Source of the DNA: Paenibacillus cymbidii
Lineage (GTDB): Bacteria; Bacillota; Bacilli; Paenibacillales; NBRC-103111
DNA: 64,000 nucleotides
NCBI RefSeq assembly: GCF_004764705.1
Contig: NZ_SHLX01000028.1
Location: 57,844-121,843 of the forward strand
Reading direction: 5' to 3'
The position numbers were made by a program, and so were the translations under genes. This document shows positions 9,214-17,557 of the stretch, one piece after another (the first letter of the stretch is position 1; each line of letters begins with the position of its first letter). Under the pieces are notes generated by a model that saw only the letters and a list, made by a program, of their open reading frames with translations, did no database searches and had not been told where the DNA came from.

Positions 9214-10155
9214 TTAAACCCGAACAGCTTTGAAATACGTTGAGAAGGTTGTATACCCCGCTTGCTCTAGTCGAGCATTGGTTACAGACGTGTTCAGGAT
9301 TGGGCTTTTGGCAGTCCGCCAATAGCCTTTTCTTGTACATGCGAACTTGAAAGCCGTGTTGTGGTCTTTTCCGAGCTTACGCAACATTGTATATCAGGTA
9401 GGAATTCGTTTCCAGCGTTTCCAAATGTTCATGCGTATTCTTCGTCTCAGCCATTGATCGGTTGCCTTAAGCAAGTTCTTCATATCCGCGAGTTTGAAGT
9501 AATTCAACCATCCCGTTATGAATTGTTTCAGCTTTAATTTCAGTTGGTCATATCCAAGCCCATTGCTTCTTGCCGTGAGCTCTTTTATTCTGGCTTTCAT
9601 CTTGCTGGTGCTCTTGGCGTGGACACATAATTTGATTCCGTGTTTGGTCGGGTAAAATCCGTATCCTAAACATTTGTTCTTGCCGATGTAGGCGACCACT
9701 GTCTTCTCTCGATTCACCCGAAGTCGCAGTTTCTTTTCGATGAACGGCAAAATGTGTTCCAGCATCCGCGCCGCAGCCCTTTTCGTTCTCGCAAACAGAA
9801 GCATATCGTCCGCATATCTGACGAACTTGATTCCTCTGCGCTCCAGTTCGCGGTCCAACTCGTTCAGCATGATGTTACTGCATAGGGGACTAATATTGCC
9901 GCCCTGTACAAGTCCCAGCTCTGTCTCCTCAAATTTCCCCTTGTTGATTGCGCCTGCCATCAGGTATTTGTGGATCAGGGATACGACTCTGCCGTCTTTA
10001 ATCGTTCTGGACAGCAGTTCGATCATCTTCGATTGATTGACTGTGTCGAAGAATTTCTCCAAATCCATGTCTACGACATAGGTGTATCTTTCGTTTGCGT
10101 AGGCCTTACATTTCCTTAAGGCATCATGCGCGCTTCTCTTGGGGCTGAATCCCAT
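9214..10155 (-). pseudogene. Group II intron reverse transcriptase/maturase, broken
   Basis: Fingers-palm RT of the LtrA type. Visible blocks: GFSPKRSAHDAL, VVDMDLEKFFDTVNQ, QGGNISPLCSNIMLNELD and the catalytic YADD. The maturase X domain follows. The open frame 9394-10155 stops at a TGA exactly where the family has an arginine in RTRY, so a CGA to TGA change is likely. The same frame continues to 9214 with the family-typical end including ARLEQAGY. At the 5' side, a one-base insertion (GGG for GG near 10150) breaks the frame before GFSP, and the usual 90-100 N-terminal residues are absent. A partial product of 253 residues could still be made but should be inactive. Confidence 0.85.
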
Positions 10156-10202
10156 AGCTGGTTTCAGCGAATACGTCCGCTTTACCGTCTCTTGCCACGC
10201 CC

Positions 10203-10700
10203 TTACCTTCTTCTTTGCAGCTTTTCTTTACTCGCCTTGCGTACACCCCATAATGACGGGATCCTTTTGAATTGTTCATCCGGGATATGACGTGAAATGA
10301 ACTCGTCCACGGTTATCGCCGGCCTGCGAATATACCGGCCAATATACCCCAGTTGTACTTTAACGTTCCCACTTTGCTTCAGCTTCGCAAACGGAATGTA
10401 ATCGTACGTATGTCTTCCACTCCCCGTTTGCCGTCATGCCGCCCATTGTGACCAGCATATGTACATGGGGGTGAAAGTTTAATATGTTTCCTTATCCCCC
10501 TCTTCACGTGAACAATAAAGGCGACCAGTTCCTCGCCGGTACTCGCTCGCATGATACACCCGTAACAAAGTGCTCCAATTGGGGATACCATATCGCAAAA
10601 ATGCTATGGAAGTGGGAAAGAATAATACACACTCATAGACCCACGCCTTGTCAGGAACAATTTCAATATTTGAATCTTGGGTACACGATTTCAATTGACG
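10203..10700 (-). pseudogene. IS91-family (HUH) transposase remnant
   Basis: Decayed Y2/HUH transposase. One frame (about 10400-10490) reads NFHPHVHMLVTMGGMTANGE, containing the HxH metal motif of these rolling-circle transposases. After a frameshift, another frame (10203-about 10410) reads DYIPFAKL, then YIGRYIRRPAI and RHIPDEQFKRI, all typical of the IS91 C-terminal half. The catalytic tyrosine region cannot be placed with confidence. No intact protein is possible. It abuts the truncated intron, and the junction probably explains the loss of the intron 5' end. Confidence 0.7.
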
Positions 10701-11270
10701 CCGACAACACCGTCCCCCGTTTCAGCCTCCGCGAAAAATCATTTCTCGCGTGATAGGATAGTGAACAGGCGAGCGAATTGAATGAGTCAATTCCCCGCGG
10801 CACATACGACACATGTTATTGTCCGAAATCGACAACTGGTACAAGCTCCTGTCACGCCAAAATGACAAGAACTTCAACCGATAATATAAAAAGCCCATTA
10901 GTAGCGGGTTTTTATTCGGTATATGTTCTTGTCACTCGACAAGCTTTTATTATTTCCATATTATCTTATATCTCAACTATGGCAGTGCCAAAATCAGCTT
11001 CAGACTACAAGTATCAACTAAATGGATAGATTGACTCGGGTCATCCTCGCCAAGCTGGACCGCGCGATTGCGGCTGAGATGACAGCTACTTACACCTTAC
11101 CTGGTGCACTCATACGCCTCTCGTTCACAACAAACGCTACATTGTAGACGGAGAAAGATTTTTCACTGTATTCCGGATTTCGAGTTGCGTTACTACGACT
11201 TGTTGGTCAGTCAAACCACGATTGTGTTTTCTTGTTACATTTTTCTCTTGCGGGAGACTGCAACAAAGCT
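10701..11270. other. Gene-free stretch with one hairpin
   Basis: I see no credible coding frame, RNA gene or repeat here apart from the hairpin at 10889-10913. It may hold outer parts of the IS91-like element, whose ends I could not define. Confidence 0.5.
10889..10913. terminator. Terminator-like hairpin
   Basis: AAAAGCCC pairs with GGGTTTTT across a 9-base loop (one G-T pair), giving A-rich and T-rich flanks that would work in both directions. No gene ends next to it today. Confidence 0.4.
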
Positions 11271-12338
11271 TTAGGATCTCACATCCGCGCCTGCATGCAA
11301 AATACGAATGGCATGGCCGCTGCTTTCCGGATGCGATGCTCCCGATATGCGAAGCGTTGCCCGGTGTTCGCCCGGCGGCAGCTCATCGGCCAGAGAAACG
11401 AATTTCGGCCGGTCAAATTTGCCGCAATACACGTCCCACAGCGTCGTCCGCTTCCATTCGCCCCCGTCAACAAGCACTTCCAACTCGCCGCAATCCGGTC
11501 CGACAAGCAATCCGAGCAACAGGCTGCGCCCCAAAAACGTAATAGTCAGCTCCTCTCCGACCGTTAGCGATTCCCACACGCGGGCCGGCGGCGTCCAATT
11601 GCACACCTTCTCCGCGCTGTAATCGGAACGCTGCACCCAGCCCTCGCCGGCAGGTACGATTGCTTCGTCTGCAAGCAGCGCCGCGTATTCCCAATTGTCA
11701 GCCAGCAGCGGATCCGGAAGTTCGGTATCGCCGGCGAACGTTCCATCCAAGATGGATGGAAAATGAACGTCAAGATAAGACTTGATCCATCGCGCATACC
11801 ACTCGTTCCCGGTTCGGTTCGGATGAACCGTGTCGCCGAAAAGGTCCGCAAACTCAGCGCCGCCGCTATCCACCAACTCGAAGACGCGACGTGACAAATT
11901 GACGACCGGTATACCGTAGTGATGAGCTACCGCATCGTGATGCCGCTGATTCGCCGGGGTCAGCCCTTTGCGAAGCTCCGGCAATTGGCCCTCTGTCGCA
12001 AAATACATCATGATGATCGCGATCCGCGGATTATGCCGCTTCGCTTTGCGGACGATGCCCTCCATCGCTCGAATGGAGCTTCTTTTGTTGCCAGCGTCGT
12101 TGACTGCAAATTCGAGGAACAACAGATCGACCTTTCCCTTAGCGAGCACATGCTCGTCGAACCGGAAAACGCCATAGGTAGAATCCGTGCCACCAATTCC
12201 GGCATGCACCCACTCGAATGCAAGCTGCGGATACTTGGCAGCAAGGTATTTGCAAACATCGGGTCTCCAACTTGTGCCCCCCAGTTCGGTTTGACTGTCT
12301 CCGACAGTTACCGAACCACCGATAAACGCCACTCTCAT
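11271..12338 (-). CDS. SGNH/GDSL-type esterase with C-terminal beta domain
   Basis: Hydrolase of 355 residues. The SGNH blocks are all visible in the first 200 residues: GGSVT with the nucleophile serine, GIGGTDS with the oxyanion glycine, EFAVNDA with the asparagine, and DTVHPN carrying the catalytic D-x-x-H pair. Residues about 205-355 form a beta-rich domain seen in carbohydrate-deacetylating members. No signal peptide, so cytoplasmic. ATG at 12338 behind GGGG. It stands alone between mobile-element debris and the tRNA remnant, with normal codon use and no damage. Probably removes acetyl or acyl groups from sugars; substrate not shown by the sequence. Confidence 0.85.
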   Translation of the reverse strand: MRVAFIGGSVTVGDSQTELGGTSWRPDVCKYLAAKYPQLAFEWVHAGIGGTDSTYGVFRFDEHVLAKGKVDLLFLEFAVNDAGNKRSSIRAMEGIVRKAKRHNPRIAIIMMYFATEGQLPELRKGLTPANQRHHDAVAHHYGIPVVNLSRRVFELVDSGGAEFADLFGDTVHPNRTGNEWYARWIKSYLDVHFPSILDGTFAGDTELPDPLLADNWEYAALLADEAIVPAGEGWVQRSDYSAEKVCNWTPPARVWESLTVGEELTITFLGRSLLLGLLVGPDCGELEVLVDGGEWKRTTLWDVYCGKFDRPKFVSLADELPPGEHRATLRISGASHPESSGHAIRILHAGADVRS

Positions 12339-12734
12339 TGTTTTGTGTCCCCTTGTTGTTCTGATTAAAGTACGTCCATCTTATCAAATTTTCTCGCTCA
12401 CGTGTTGAAAGGATTGACGTCGTCACACAAATCGAAATGGTGAACGAGGCAAGCGTCAAATACTAAAGTGGGACCTGTTCATGCGAAAATAGAGCTACCG
12501 CGCCAGTGGAGGATCCAAGCATGGTTAGAATGAGTCAACGTCAAGTATGCGTCAAAACCTGTGCAGGCCAAGAAAGCGGACTTACGATTGAAATAGTGGT
12601 GCGAAACAACAGGGCATTCTTTCGACCGACTTCGGTACTGTAAAAACAAGTACAACTCTAGTACATCATCAAATTTTTGACGTTCACGTATGCGCCCCAA
12701 ATCAGTTTAATCCGAATAATGCTGCTGAAATAAA

Positions 12735-12765
12735 AAACTCTCAGGATCTATGATCCTGAGAGTTT
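12735..12765 (-). terminator. tRNA-Leu terminator
   Basis: A perfect 14-bp stem (12735-12748 with 12752-12765) around a 3-base loop, followed on the minus strand by TTTTTT. It lies 12 bases beyond the CCA end of the tRNA-Leu 3' half, so it is the native terminator of that tRNA gene. The 390 bases between it and the SGNH esterase start hold no gene I can support. Confidence 0.85.
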
Positions 12766-12776
12766 ATATTCATAGT

Positions 12777-12827
12777 TGGTACCGGCGAGAGGACTCGAAC
12801 CTCCACGGTTTCCCACTCGATTTTAAG
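12777..12827 (-). tRNA. tRNA-Leu (UAA) 3' half, probable attachment site
   Basis: Read on the minus strand, 12827 to 12777 gives the anticodon loop CTTAAAA (anticodon TAA), the 3' anticodon strand TCGAG, a variable arm, a T arm GGAGG-TTCGAGT-CCTCT, the acceptor 3' strand CGCCGGT and ACCA. All of the D arm and the 5' half are missing; upstream of 12827 the sequence is unrelated. Such a cut in the anticodon loop next to recombinase genes is the usual trace of a tRNA-targeting integrative element. It cannot give a working tRNA. Confidence 0.8.
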
Positions 12828-13054
12828 ATTGGCGCAATGGGAGGAGGCCTTCAAAAATCGCCAATAGCCGAGAAGCCGCGTGGGACAAGGAAAGTTTGGT
12901 TTGGGTGGATTTACCAAATTCAAAATACGTCCCTTGTTTTCCGAAATGGTTTTGCGCGCTCGCTTTTCCCTAGATTGGCGCGGCTACATGCCGTCAGGCG
13001 CACCAATCATTTTACCGCACCAAACTCCCGCCGAAAATCGGGAGGTAAAAACAA

Positions 13055-14044
13055 ATGACGCAACAAGAAAATTTTGTTGAAACCGCTGTAGCAATAACTT
13101 ATGATACCGCTGCCGCCAACCCCCAACACGCCGAGGCTGTCCGGATGTTTCTGATGGACTGCCGCTGCCGCAATTTATCGCCGTATACGATTGAGGGGTA
13201 TCATGTGTATCTCACGTCTTTTCAACGCAAACTCGAAGCTTGGCAGCTCTCCTTGGATACTTTGACACCGAAAGACCTTTCCGTCCGGATGATCAACGAA
13301 ATGCTTGAGCAGAACCTGAAGCCTAATACGATCAACGGTAAAATTCGAACGCTTCAACAATTTTTCAAATTTTTATACCATGATGGGCAGATGCAAATTA
13401 ATTTGGCAGACACCCTGAAACCAATTAAAAACGACCAAAGAGTGATTCATACTTTTACGGAAGAACAAGTACAACACATTCTCGCTGCCCCTGACCGGAA
13501 TACATTCACCGGTCTGCGGGACTATACTATTATGCTTCTCTTCTTGGAAACCGGAATACGTGTCATGGAAATGTACAATTTAACGATTCCTGATATCAAT
13601 TTTGAAGAAAACACAGTTCTCATCCGGATGGGCAAAGGAAGGAAATTCCGCAGTATACCGATTCAAGCAACTTGCATTGACTCCTTAAAACACTATATAG
13701 CTGAACGAGGAAGTCAATCTTTTGACAAGCTTTGGATCACCGTGTTCGACTCACCGATGGCAAGGAACTCCATGATCCATATGGTAAAGGATCATATGGC
13801 TAAAGCAGAGATTACTGGCGTAAAAGGTGCCTGCCATATTTTCAGACACACAATGGCAAAGTTTTTCCTCTTGAATGGTGGCGATATTTTCACCCTGCAA
13901 TACTTGCTCGGACACGCCAATTTGGAAATGACCCGTTATTATGTCGAACTATTCAATACCGATCTCCATAAGCAACATGAAAAATATAGCCCGATTGAAA
14001 ACCTCACGAATGAAGCGGACTTTGCTGAAAGTGAGGTGGAATAA
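13055..14044 (+). CDS. Tyrosine recombinase/integrase, first of a tandem pair
   Basis: Site-specific recombinase of 329 residues. A SAM-like core-binding domain covers about 25-115. The catalytic domain shows a complete active-site set: R169 (ETGIRVME), lysine in MGKGRK near 194-197, H261 and R264 (HIFRHT), H287 (LLGHANL) and the nucleophile tyrosine in TRYY at 295-296. ATG at 13055 behind GGGAGG. Only three bases separate its stop from the second recombinase, so the two are one operon and probably act together. Lies 228 bases from the tRNA-Leu half site, pointing into the element. GATTGGCGC occurs at 12827 and again near 12974 and may mark arm- or core-binding sites. Confidence 0.92.
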   Translation: MTQQENFVETAVAITYDTAAANPQHAEAVRMFLMDCRCRNLSPYTIEGYHVYLTSFQRKLEAWQLSLDTLTPKDLSVRMINEMLEQNLKPNTINGKIRTLQQFFKFLYHDGQMQINLADTLKPIKNDQRVIHTFTEEQVQHILAAPDRNTFTGLRDYTIMLLFLETGIRVMEMYNLTIPDINFEENTVLIRMGKGRKFRSIPIQATCIDSLKHYIAERGSQSFDKLWITVFDSPMARNSMIHMVKDHMAKAEITGVKGACHIFRHTMAKFFLLNGGDIFTLQYLLGHANLEMTRYYVELFNTDLHKQHEKYSPIENLTNEADFAESEVE

Positions 14045-14047
14045 GAA

Positions 14048-15055
14048 ATGGAATCGACCATCAAACGCAGAAAAAATACGATTGCATCCGCCGCGGCGCA
14101 AGCAACTACTTCTTCGACGAGTGTTTCACCGAAACGCCAAATCAGTTTTCCTAATCTACTACAGTCCTTTACGAACGAATGTCGGGCCAAAAACCTGTCC
14201 AAACGGACCGTGCAATTTTATGAAGAAAATATATTACAAATGAAAAAAATATTCGAAGCTCAAAACTTGGAATTCAATGTACTTGCTTTAACGAACCGGG
14301 AGATTAAACACTCTTACATCGGGCATATGCTAACAAATGGATTAGCCAGCAACACCGTGAACGGCCGAATCAAAACTTGTAAAGCATTTTTCAAGTATCT
14401 GTTTAGGGAAGGATTCATCTCCACTAATTTGGCGGATGAATTGAGATTGGTCAAAACTGAAAAGAAGATGATCCAGACATTCACCAAAGAACAGGTACTC
14501 GCCCTGCTCAATCAACCGAACCGTCAAACCTTTACAGGGTTTCGAGATTACACGATGATGATGGTTATGTTGGAAACAGGGATGCGGGTTGGAGAGTTGC
14601 TGAATCTGAAGATCACCGATATATCCTTTAAGGAAATGGAAATTCGAATTACTCGAGGAAAAGGCGCTAAAGCGAGGCGAGTCCCGATACAAAAAACATG
14701 CGTAAAAATATTGAAACAGTATATAGAAGAACGCGGTAACGTGGATACAGATTGGTTGTTCGTCAACGTGGAAGGAAGTGCTCTCCGTATGCGGACCGTT
14801 CAAGAAAATATACAACAATACGGCAAATGCACCGGAATATCCGGCGTTCGTGTATCACCTCATACCTTTCGACACACGATGGCGAAGTTTTATATCCTGA
14901 ATGGCGGCGATGTCTTTACCTTGCAACAAATTCTAGGTCACAGCACTCTGGACATGGTCCGCTATTATCTAGAGCTTTTCAGTAAGGATATTCGGGAACA
15001 GCATCAGAAGTATAGTCCGGTCGAAAATATGACTCTACAACGAATCAGGATGTAA
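14048..15055 (+). CDS. Tyrosine recombinase/integrase, second of a tandem pair
   Basis: Recombinase of 335 residues, clearly a paralogue of the preceding one with the same domain order. A basic, serine-rich N-terminal tail of about 35 residues comes first, then the core-binding domain and the catalytic domain. Active-site residues are all present: R in ETGMRVGEL, K in RGKGAKAR, HTFRHT, LGHSTLD and MVRYY. Both recombinases being intact suggests selection for the pair, not decay after duplication. A strong terminator follows nine bases after the stop. Tandem recombinases are known where each partner cuts one strand pair, as in XerC/XerD; whether that holds here is inference. Confidence 0.92.
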   Translation: MESTIKRRKNTIASAAAQATTSSTSVSPKRQISFPNLLQSFTNECRAKNLSKRTVQFYEENILQMKKIFEAQNLEFNVLALTNREIKHSYIGHMLTNGLASNTVNGRIKTCKAFFKYLFREGFISTNLADELRLVKTEKKMIQTFTKEQVLALLNQPNRQTFTGFRDYTMMMVMLETGMRVGELLNLKITDISFKEMEIRITRGKGAKARRVPIQKTCVKILKQYIEERGNVDTDWLFVNVEGSALRMRTVQENIQQYGKCTGISGVRVSPHTFRHTMAKFYILNGGDVFTLQQILGHSTLDMVRYYLELFSKDIREQHQKYSPVENMTLQRIRM

Positions 15056-15063
15056 ATAATTGC

Positions 15064-15097
15064 AAATTAGGGATTGCTTATAAGCGATCCCTAATTT
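15064..15097 (+). terminator. Terminator of the recombinase operon
   Basis: A 14-bp stem (15064-15077 with 15084-15097, one wobble pair) with a 6-base loop, followed by GTTTT. It lies nine bases after the second recombinase stop. The next 170 bases contain a direct repeat TTCACGTCTTT (15101 and 15131) but no gene. Confidence 0.85.
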
Positions 15098-15269
15098 GTT
15101 TTCACGTCTTTCCTATTGTCCCCAGTGCCATTCACGTCTTTGACCCATGACGTGTACCGCTAACCAAAGGGACAGTCGCTGCCATTGATGGGACAACTGC
15201 GCACCATTCTCATGACTGGAAGAGCAGTGGAATGAAGTATTTTCACTTTCTTCTAGCCACTATCTGCTT

Positions 15270-15611
15270 TTATTCCGGCCCTCCATCTTTCAAGTATTCT
15301 TCGATCGCTTCAACTTCTGAAATGTCTACCAGATGAAACTGCACAACACATGATTTACATAAACCGTATCGGAAACCTTTGTTCGTACAGCCGGCAGCCC
15401 GGCATTTTGATTTCAGAATCTTTGAGATTTTCCTACTTGCTGGCTTGACTGTTGAATTTTGAGCCTGAATAAGAGGGGCAAACCTATCGAAGAATGAATC
15501 AATTATGAGACGCTCGCTGTTATCCATGTTGTCAGGCAAGCTGAAATGCTGTTTGAGAAGCATGATCGCATGAATATCAGACTTTGATAAATATTTCGCC
15601 ACCAAGCTCAT
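15270..15611 (-). CDS. Small zinc-ribbon protein of unknown role
   Basis: Unrecognised protein of about 113 residues. The N-terminal 50 residues look helical; residues about 70-95 hold a C-x4-C ... C-x2-C pattern in the segment from CRAAGC to CKSC, a likely zinc knuckle. Start is the ATG at 15611 behind GAGGAGGG; an in-frame TTG at 15623 lies upstream of that site and is rejected. It sits between the recombinases and the broken Mrr-like gene on the opposite strand to the recombinases. A DNA-binding accessory role is conceivable, but nothing in the sequence proves it. Confidence 0.6.
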   Translation of the reverse strand: MSLVAKYLSKSDIHAIMLLKQHFSLPDNMDNSERLIIDSFFDRFAPLIQAQNSTVKPASRKISKILKSKCRAAGCTNKGFRYGLCKSCVVQFHLVDISEVEAIEEYLKDGGPE

Positions 15612-15673
15612 AGCCCTCCTCAACTATCGTTCTCAGGTTCTATACGAACTCGTTCAGCTTCCATTTTCTGATT

Positions 15674-16220
15674 ACGCCAGTCTCTCTGAATGGGGGATGG
15701 AAGTAACTAAGTCAATACGCGCCTTACGCTTGATCAGTACAACACGGTTTGTTTTGGCGAGCTCCACAGCATTTGGAGAAAAATCCTGGATTGGTTATTA
15801 CCCATGCCTCCGACGCCGCATAATGTGCACTCGCCCCCGTAACTTGTTGAATCGCGTCGACACCCACGGTTCTTTCATATCGCTTCGCCTGTACAACGGT
15901 GCGTTTCCCCGATAGGGTCAAAATTAAATCGGCTCCAAAGTCGTTGGATTTTGGTGCCAACTCCACCTGGTACCCTTGTTGTTCAAATAGCACCTTCAAG
16001 TAAAGCTCGAATTGCTCGCCCTTCATGACATCGATTTGCTCAATACCCGATTGAAGTACTTTTCTTCGCCATGCTTGATTCCTTTGCCGTCGGATAACCC
16101 TTGGAATCACCCAAATCAATGCCATACACCTAAAACAATAAACCAAGGGAAATTTTGAAAAATGACAATGATGATGGCCAAGCCGACAAGGAAGGCAATA
16201 ACTTTTATTTCCCACTTCAT
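15674..16220 (-). pseudogene. Mrr-like restriction endonuclease, two frameshifts
   Basis: Membrane-linked PD-(D/E)xK nuclease of the Mrr_cat family, now broken. The catalytic core is readable: GEQFELYLKVLFEQQGY, then NDFGADLIL with the aspartate, then VVQAKRYERTVG with Q-x-K. The intended N-terminus starts at an ATG at 16220 and reads MKWEIKVIAFLVGLAIIIV, a clear membrane helix, in another frame from the core, so one frameshift lies near 16120. A second sits in a T run near 15790: after it the family-typical SPNAVELAKTNRVVLI continues to a stop at 15674. The uninterrupted frame 15724-16248 has scrambled ends. Such nucleases normally cut methylated or foreign DNA. Confidence 0.8.
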
Positions 16221-16615
16221 TATTTTTCTTTTTTTTAGCTACCAGCAAACGCCCCCAAAGAATGATACATATAAAATAGTTGAATGGTATAAATGTATCA
16301 TTCGAATTTTGCTATTGCAATAACGACGCAGCACAGCCGCCAACACAGTTTGCCAGAGAACGGCTAGCCAACTATGAAGTGAATGTATAAGATGAACTGG
16401 TGGAAGCCATGAAATTTCAATAACCGCCCGACCGGGTAATAGGTAAGAGAGAGAACTACCGGCAATCTTTAAACAATAACAACAATCTATCCTAATTTGA
16501 GTTGAAGTGTACCGCGGCGAATATTTATCCAAGGATCAACTACCAAATCCGTGGGTATGTTTTTCTAAAGTGATCCCAGAAACGTAATAGATCCTTGGTA
16601 GAGGTAAAAAGGAAA

Positions 16616-16644
16616 CCACAACGCGAAGGTTAGTCGCATTGTGG
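16616..16644 (-). terminator. Terminator downstream of the lipoprotein gene
   Basis: An 11-bp stem with one mismatch (16616-16626 with 16634-16644) followed on the minus strand by TTTCCTTTTTACC. It is about 170 bases after the lipoprotein stop. The rest of 16221-16810 shows no credible gene. Confidence 0.55.
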
Positions 16645-16810
16645 CTCAATTGTTAGTAACAATTACATAAACTATATATTATTTTTACAATTCCATGGAT
16701 CATTTTTGGTGTGGAATAATCTTTTCGGATAAGATTCCCTCCTGACATATTAAATAACCTGCATGCGCACGTTGCATTGTAGTTTAGTATAGTACCATTT
16801 ACAATGGGAT

Positions 16811-17527
16811 TCATAAGTAATTTTCGGGGTCTGCATCAACTCTCCATCCTGAGTTTTCAATGTATTTATAACTTACCTCTATTTTAGATGGGTTCATTTT
16901 GGGATCGAATGAGCCCACTTCAAAAAATATTTTTACGGTTTCTCCACTGAATTGTTTATTCAATATCGTTGTTTTACCCCAGTCAAGCATTGAACCCCAA
17001 TCAAGAGGGCTAAATGCAAGATTACCATCAATCATTCTTAATTTTAATCGACTAATAATCTGATCAGAAATTGATTTTGTGAAGACCTCTTCTAAATACG
17101 ATTCAATTTTTTCTTTCGTGTTAATCTGTTCGCAGATATATGCATAGCCGCCATCTTTGCTATTTATATAAGTAAAATCTTTACATGGACCTCCTCTTTG
17201 AAGCAACATAGCATTTCTGTTACGAGCTTCATCAATTAACTTCATTAGATCGGAATCAGAAATTTCAGAATATTTTTTTGCCGTTGGGCTCGATGTAGCT
17301 GTTACTATTGCCGTTGGTGTTGCTGTTGGTGTTGGTGTTGCTGTTGGCGTTGGTGTTGGTGTTGCTGTTGGTGTTGCTGTTGGTGTTGCTGTTGGTGTTG
17401 CTGTTGGTGTTGCCGTTGGTGTTGGTGTTGCTGTTGGTATTGCATTTGCCCTAGAATCTACATTCATACAGCTACAACAAACTACCATCGTTACTATATA
17501 GAGCAAAATAACCTTATACAGATTCAT
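16811..17527 (-). CDS. IseA-like inhibitor lipoprotein, candidate immunity protein
   Basis: Secreted lipoprotein of 238 residues. The N-terminus is a signal peptide ending in VVCCSC, an unusual but possible lipobox. A low-complexity linker of TPTATP units follows (about 30-85). Residues about 95-235 resemble the DL-endopeptidase inhibitor IseA family: LMKLIDEARNR, TKEKIESYLEEVFTK, DWGSMLDWGKTTI and a final WRVDADPENYL. IseA proteins block NlpC/P60 cysteine peptidases outside the cell. The start is the ATG at 17527, nine bases from GGAGG (an ATG at 17533 is too close). It lies 30 bases after an Rhs tip with a cysteine-peptidase domain, the usual place for an immunity gene. Family match is by eye; function is inferred. 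Confidence 0.65.
   Translation of the reverse strand: MNLYKVILLYIVTMVVCCSCMNVDSRANAIPTATPTPTATPTATPTATPTATPTATPTPTPTATPTPTATPTAIVTATSSPTAKKYSEISDSDLMKLIDEARNRNAMLLQRGGPCKDFTYINSKDGGYAYICEQINTKEKIESYLEEVFTKSISDQIISRLKLRMIDGNLAFSPLDWGSMLDWGKTTILNKQFSGETVKIFFEVGSFDPKMNPSKIEVSYKYIENSGWRVDADPENYL
17300..17445. repeat. Hexamer repeat coding for the TPTATP linker
   Basis: Imperfect tandem GTTGGT/GTTGCT hexamers inside the lipoprotein gene. Slippage here would change linker length in steps of two residues and keep the frame. Confidence 0.85.
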
Positions 17528-17557
17528 GCTCATATACCTCCATATTTCTCAGGTAAA

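Larger units (their letters stand above)
9133..10202 (-). mobile_element. Truncated group II intron, 3' part
   Basis: The segment carries most of an intron-encoded reverse transcriptase followed, as in bacterial group II introns, by domain V and domain VI hairpins. The 5' part of the intron RNA and the first RT blocks are missing; an IS91-like remnant begins at about 10203 where they should be. The 3' splice end is placed near 9133, a few bases after domain VI. It cannot splice or move on its own. Confidence 0.75.

Noticed and set aside
12741..13058. Open frames on both strands over the tRNA-Leu half site
   Set aside because: They cover tRNA sequence and a terminator stem; coding is not credible.
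15103..15260. Direct repeats TTCACGTCTTT and GGGACA as an element end
   Set aside because: Only two short copies each, no partner end found and no gene attached.
16239..16532. 97-codon minus-strand open frame
   Set aside because: No ribosome site, no motif, odd composition, and overlaps the repaired start of the Mrr-like pseudogene.
17300..17445. CRISPR-like repeat array
   Set aside because: Repeats are 6-base units without spacers inside a coding linker.
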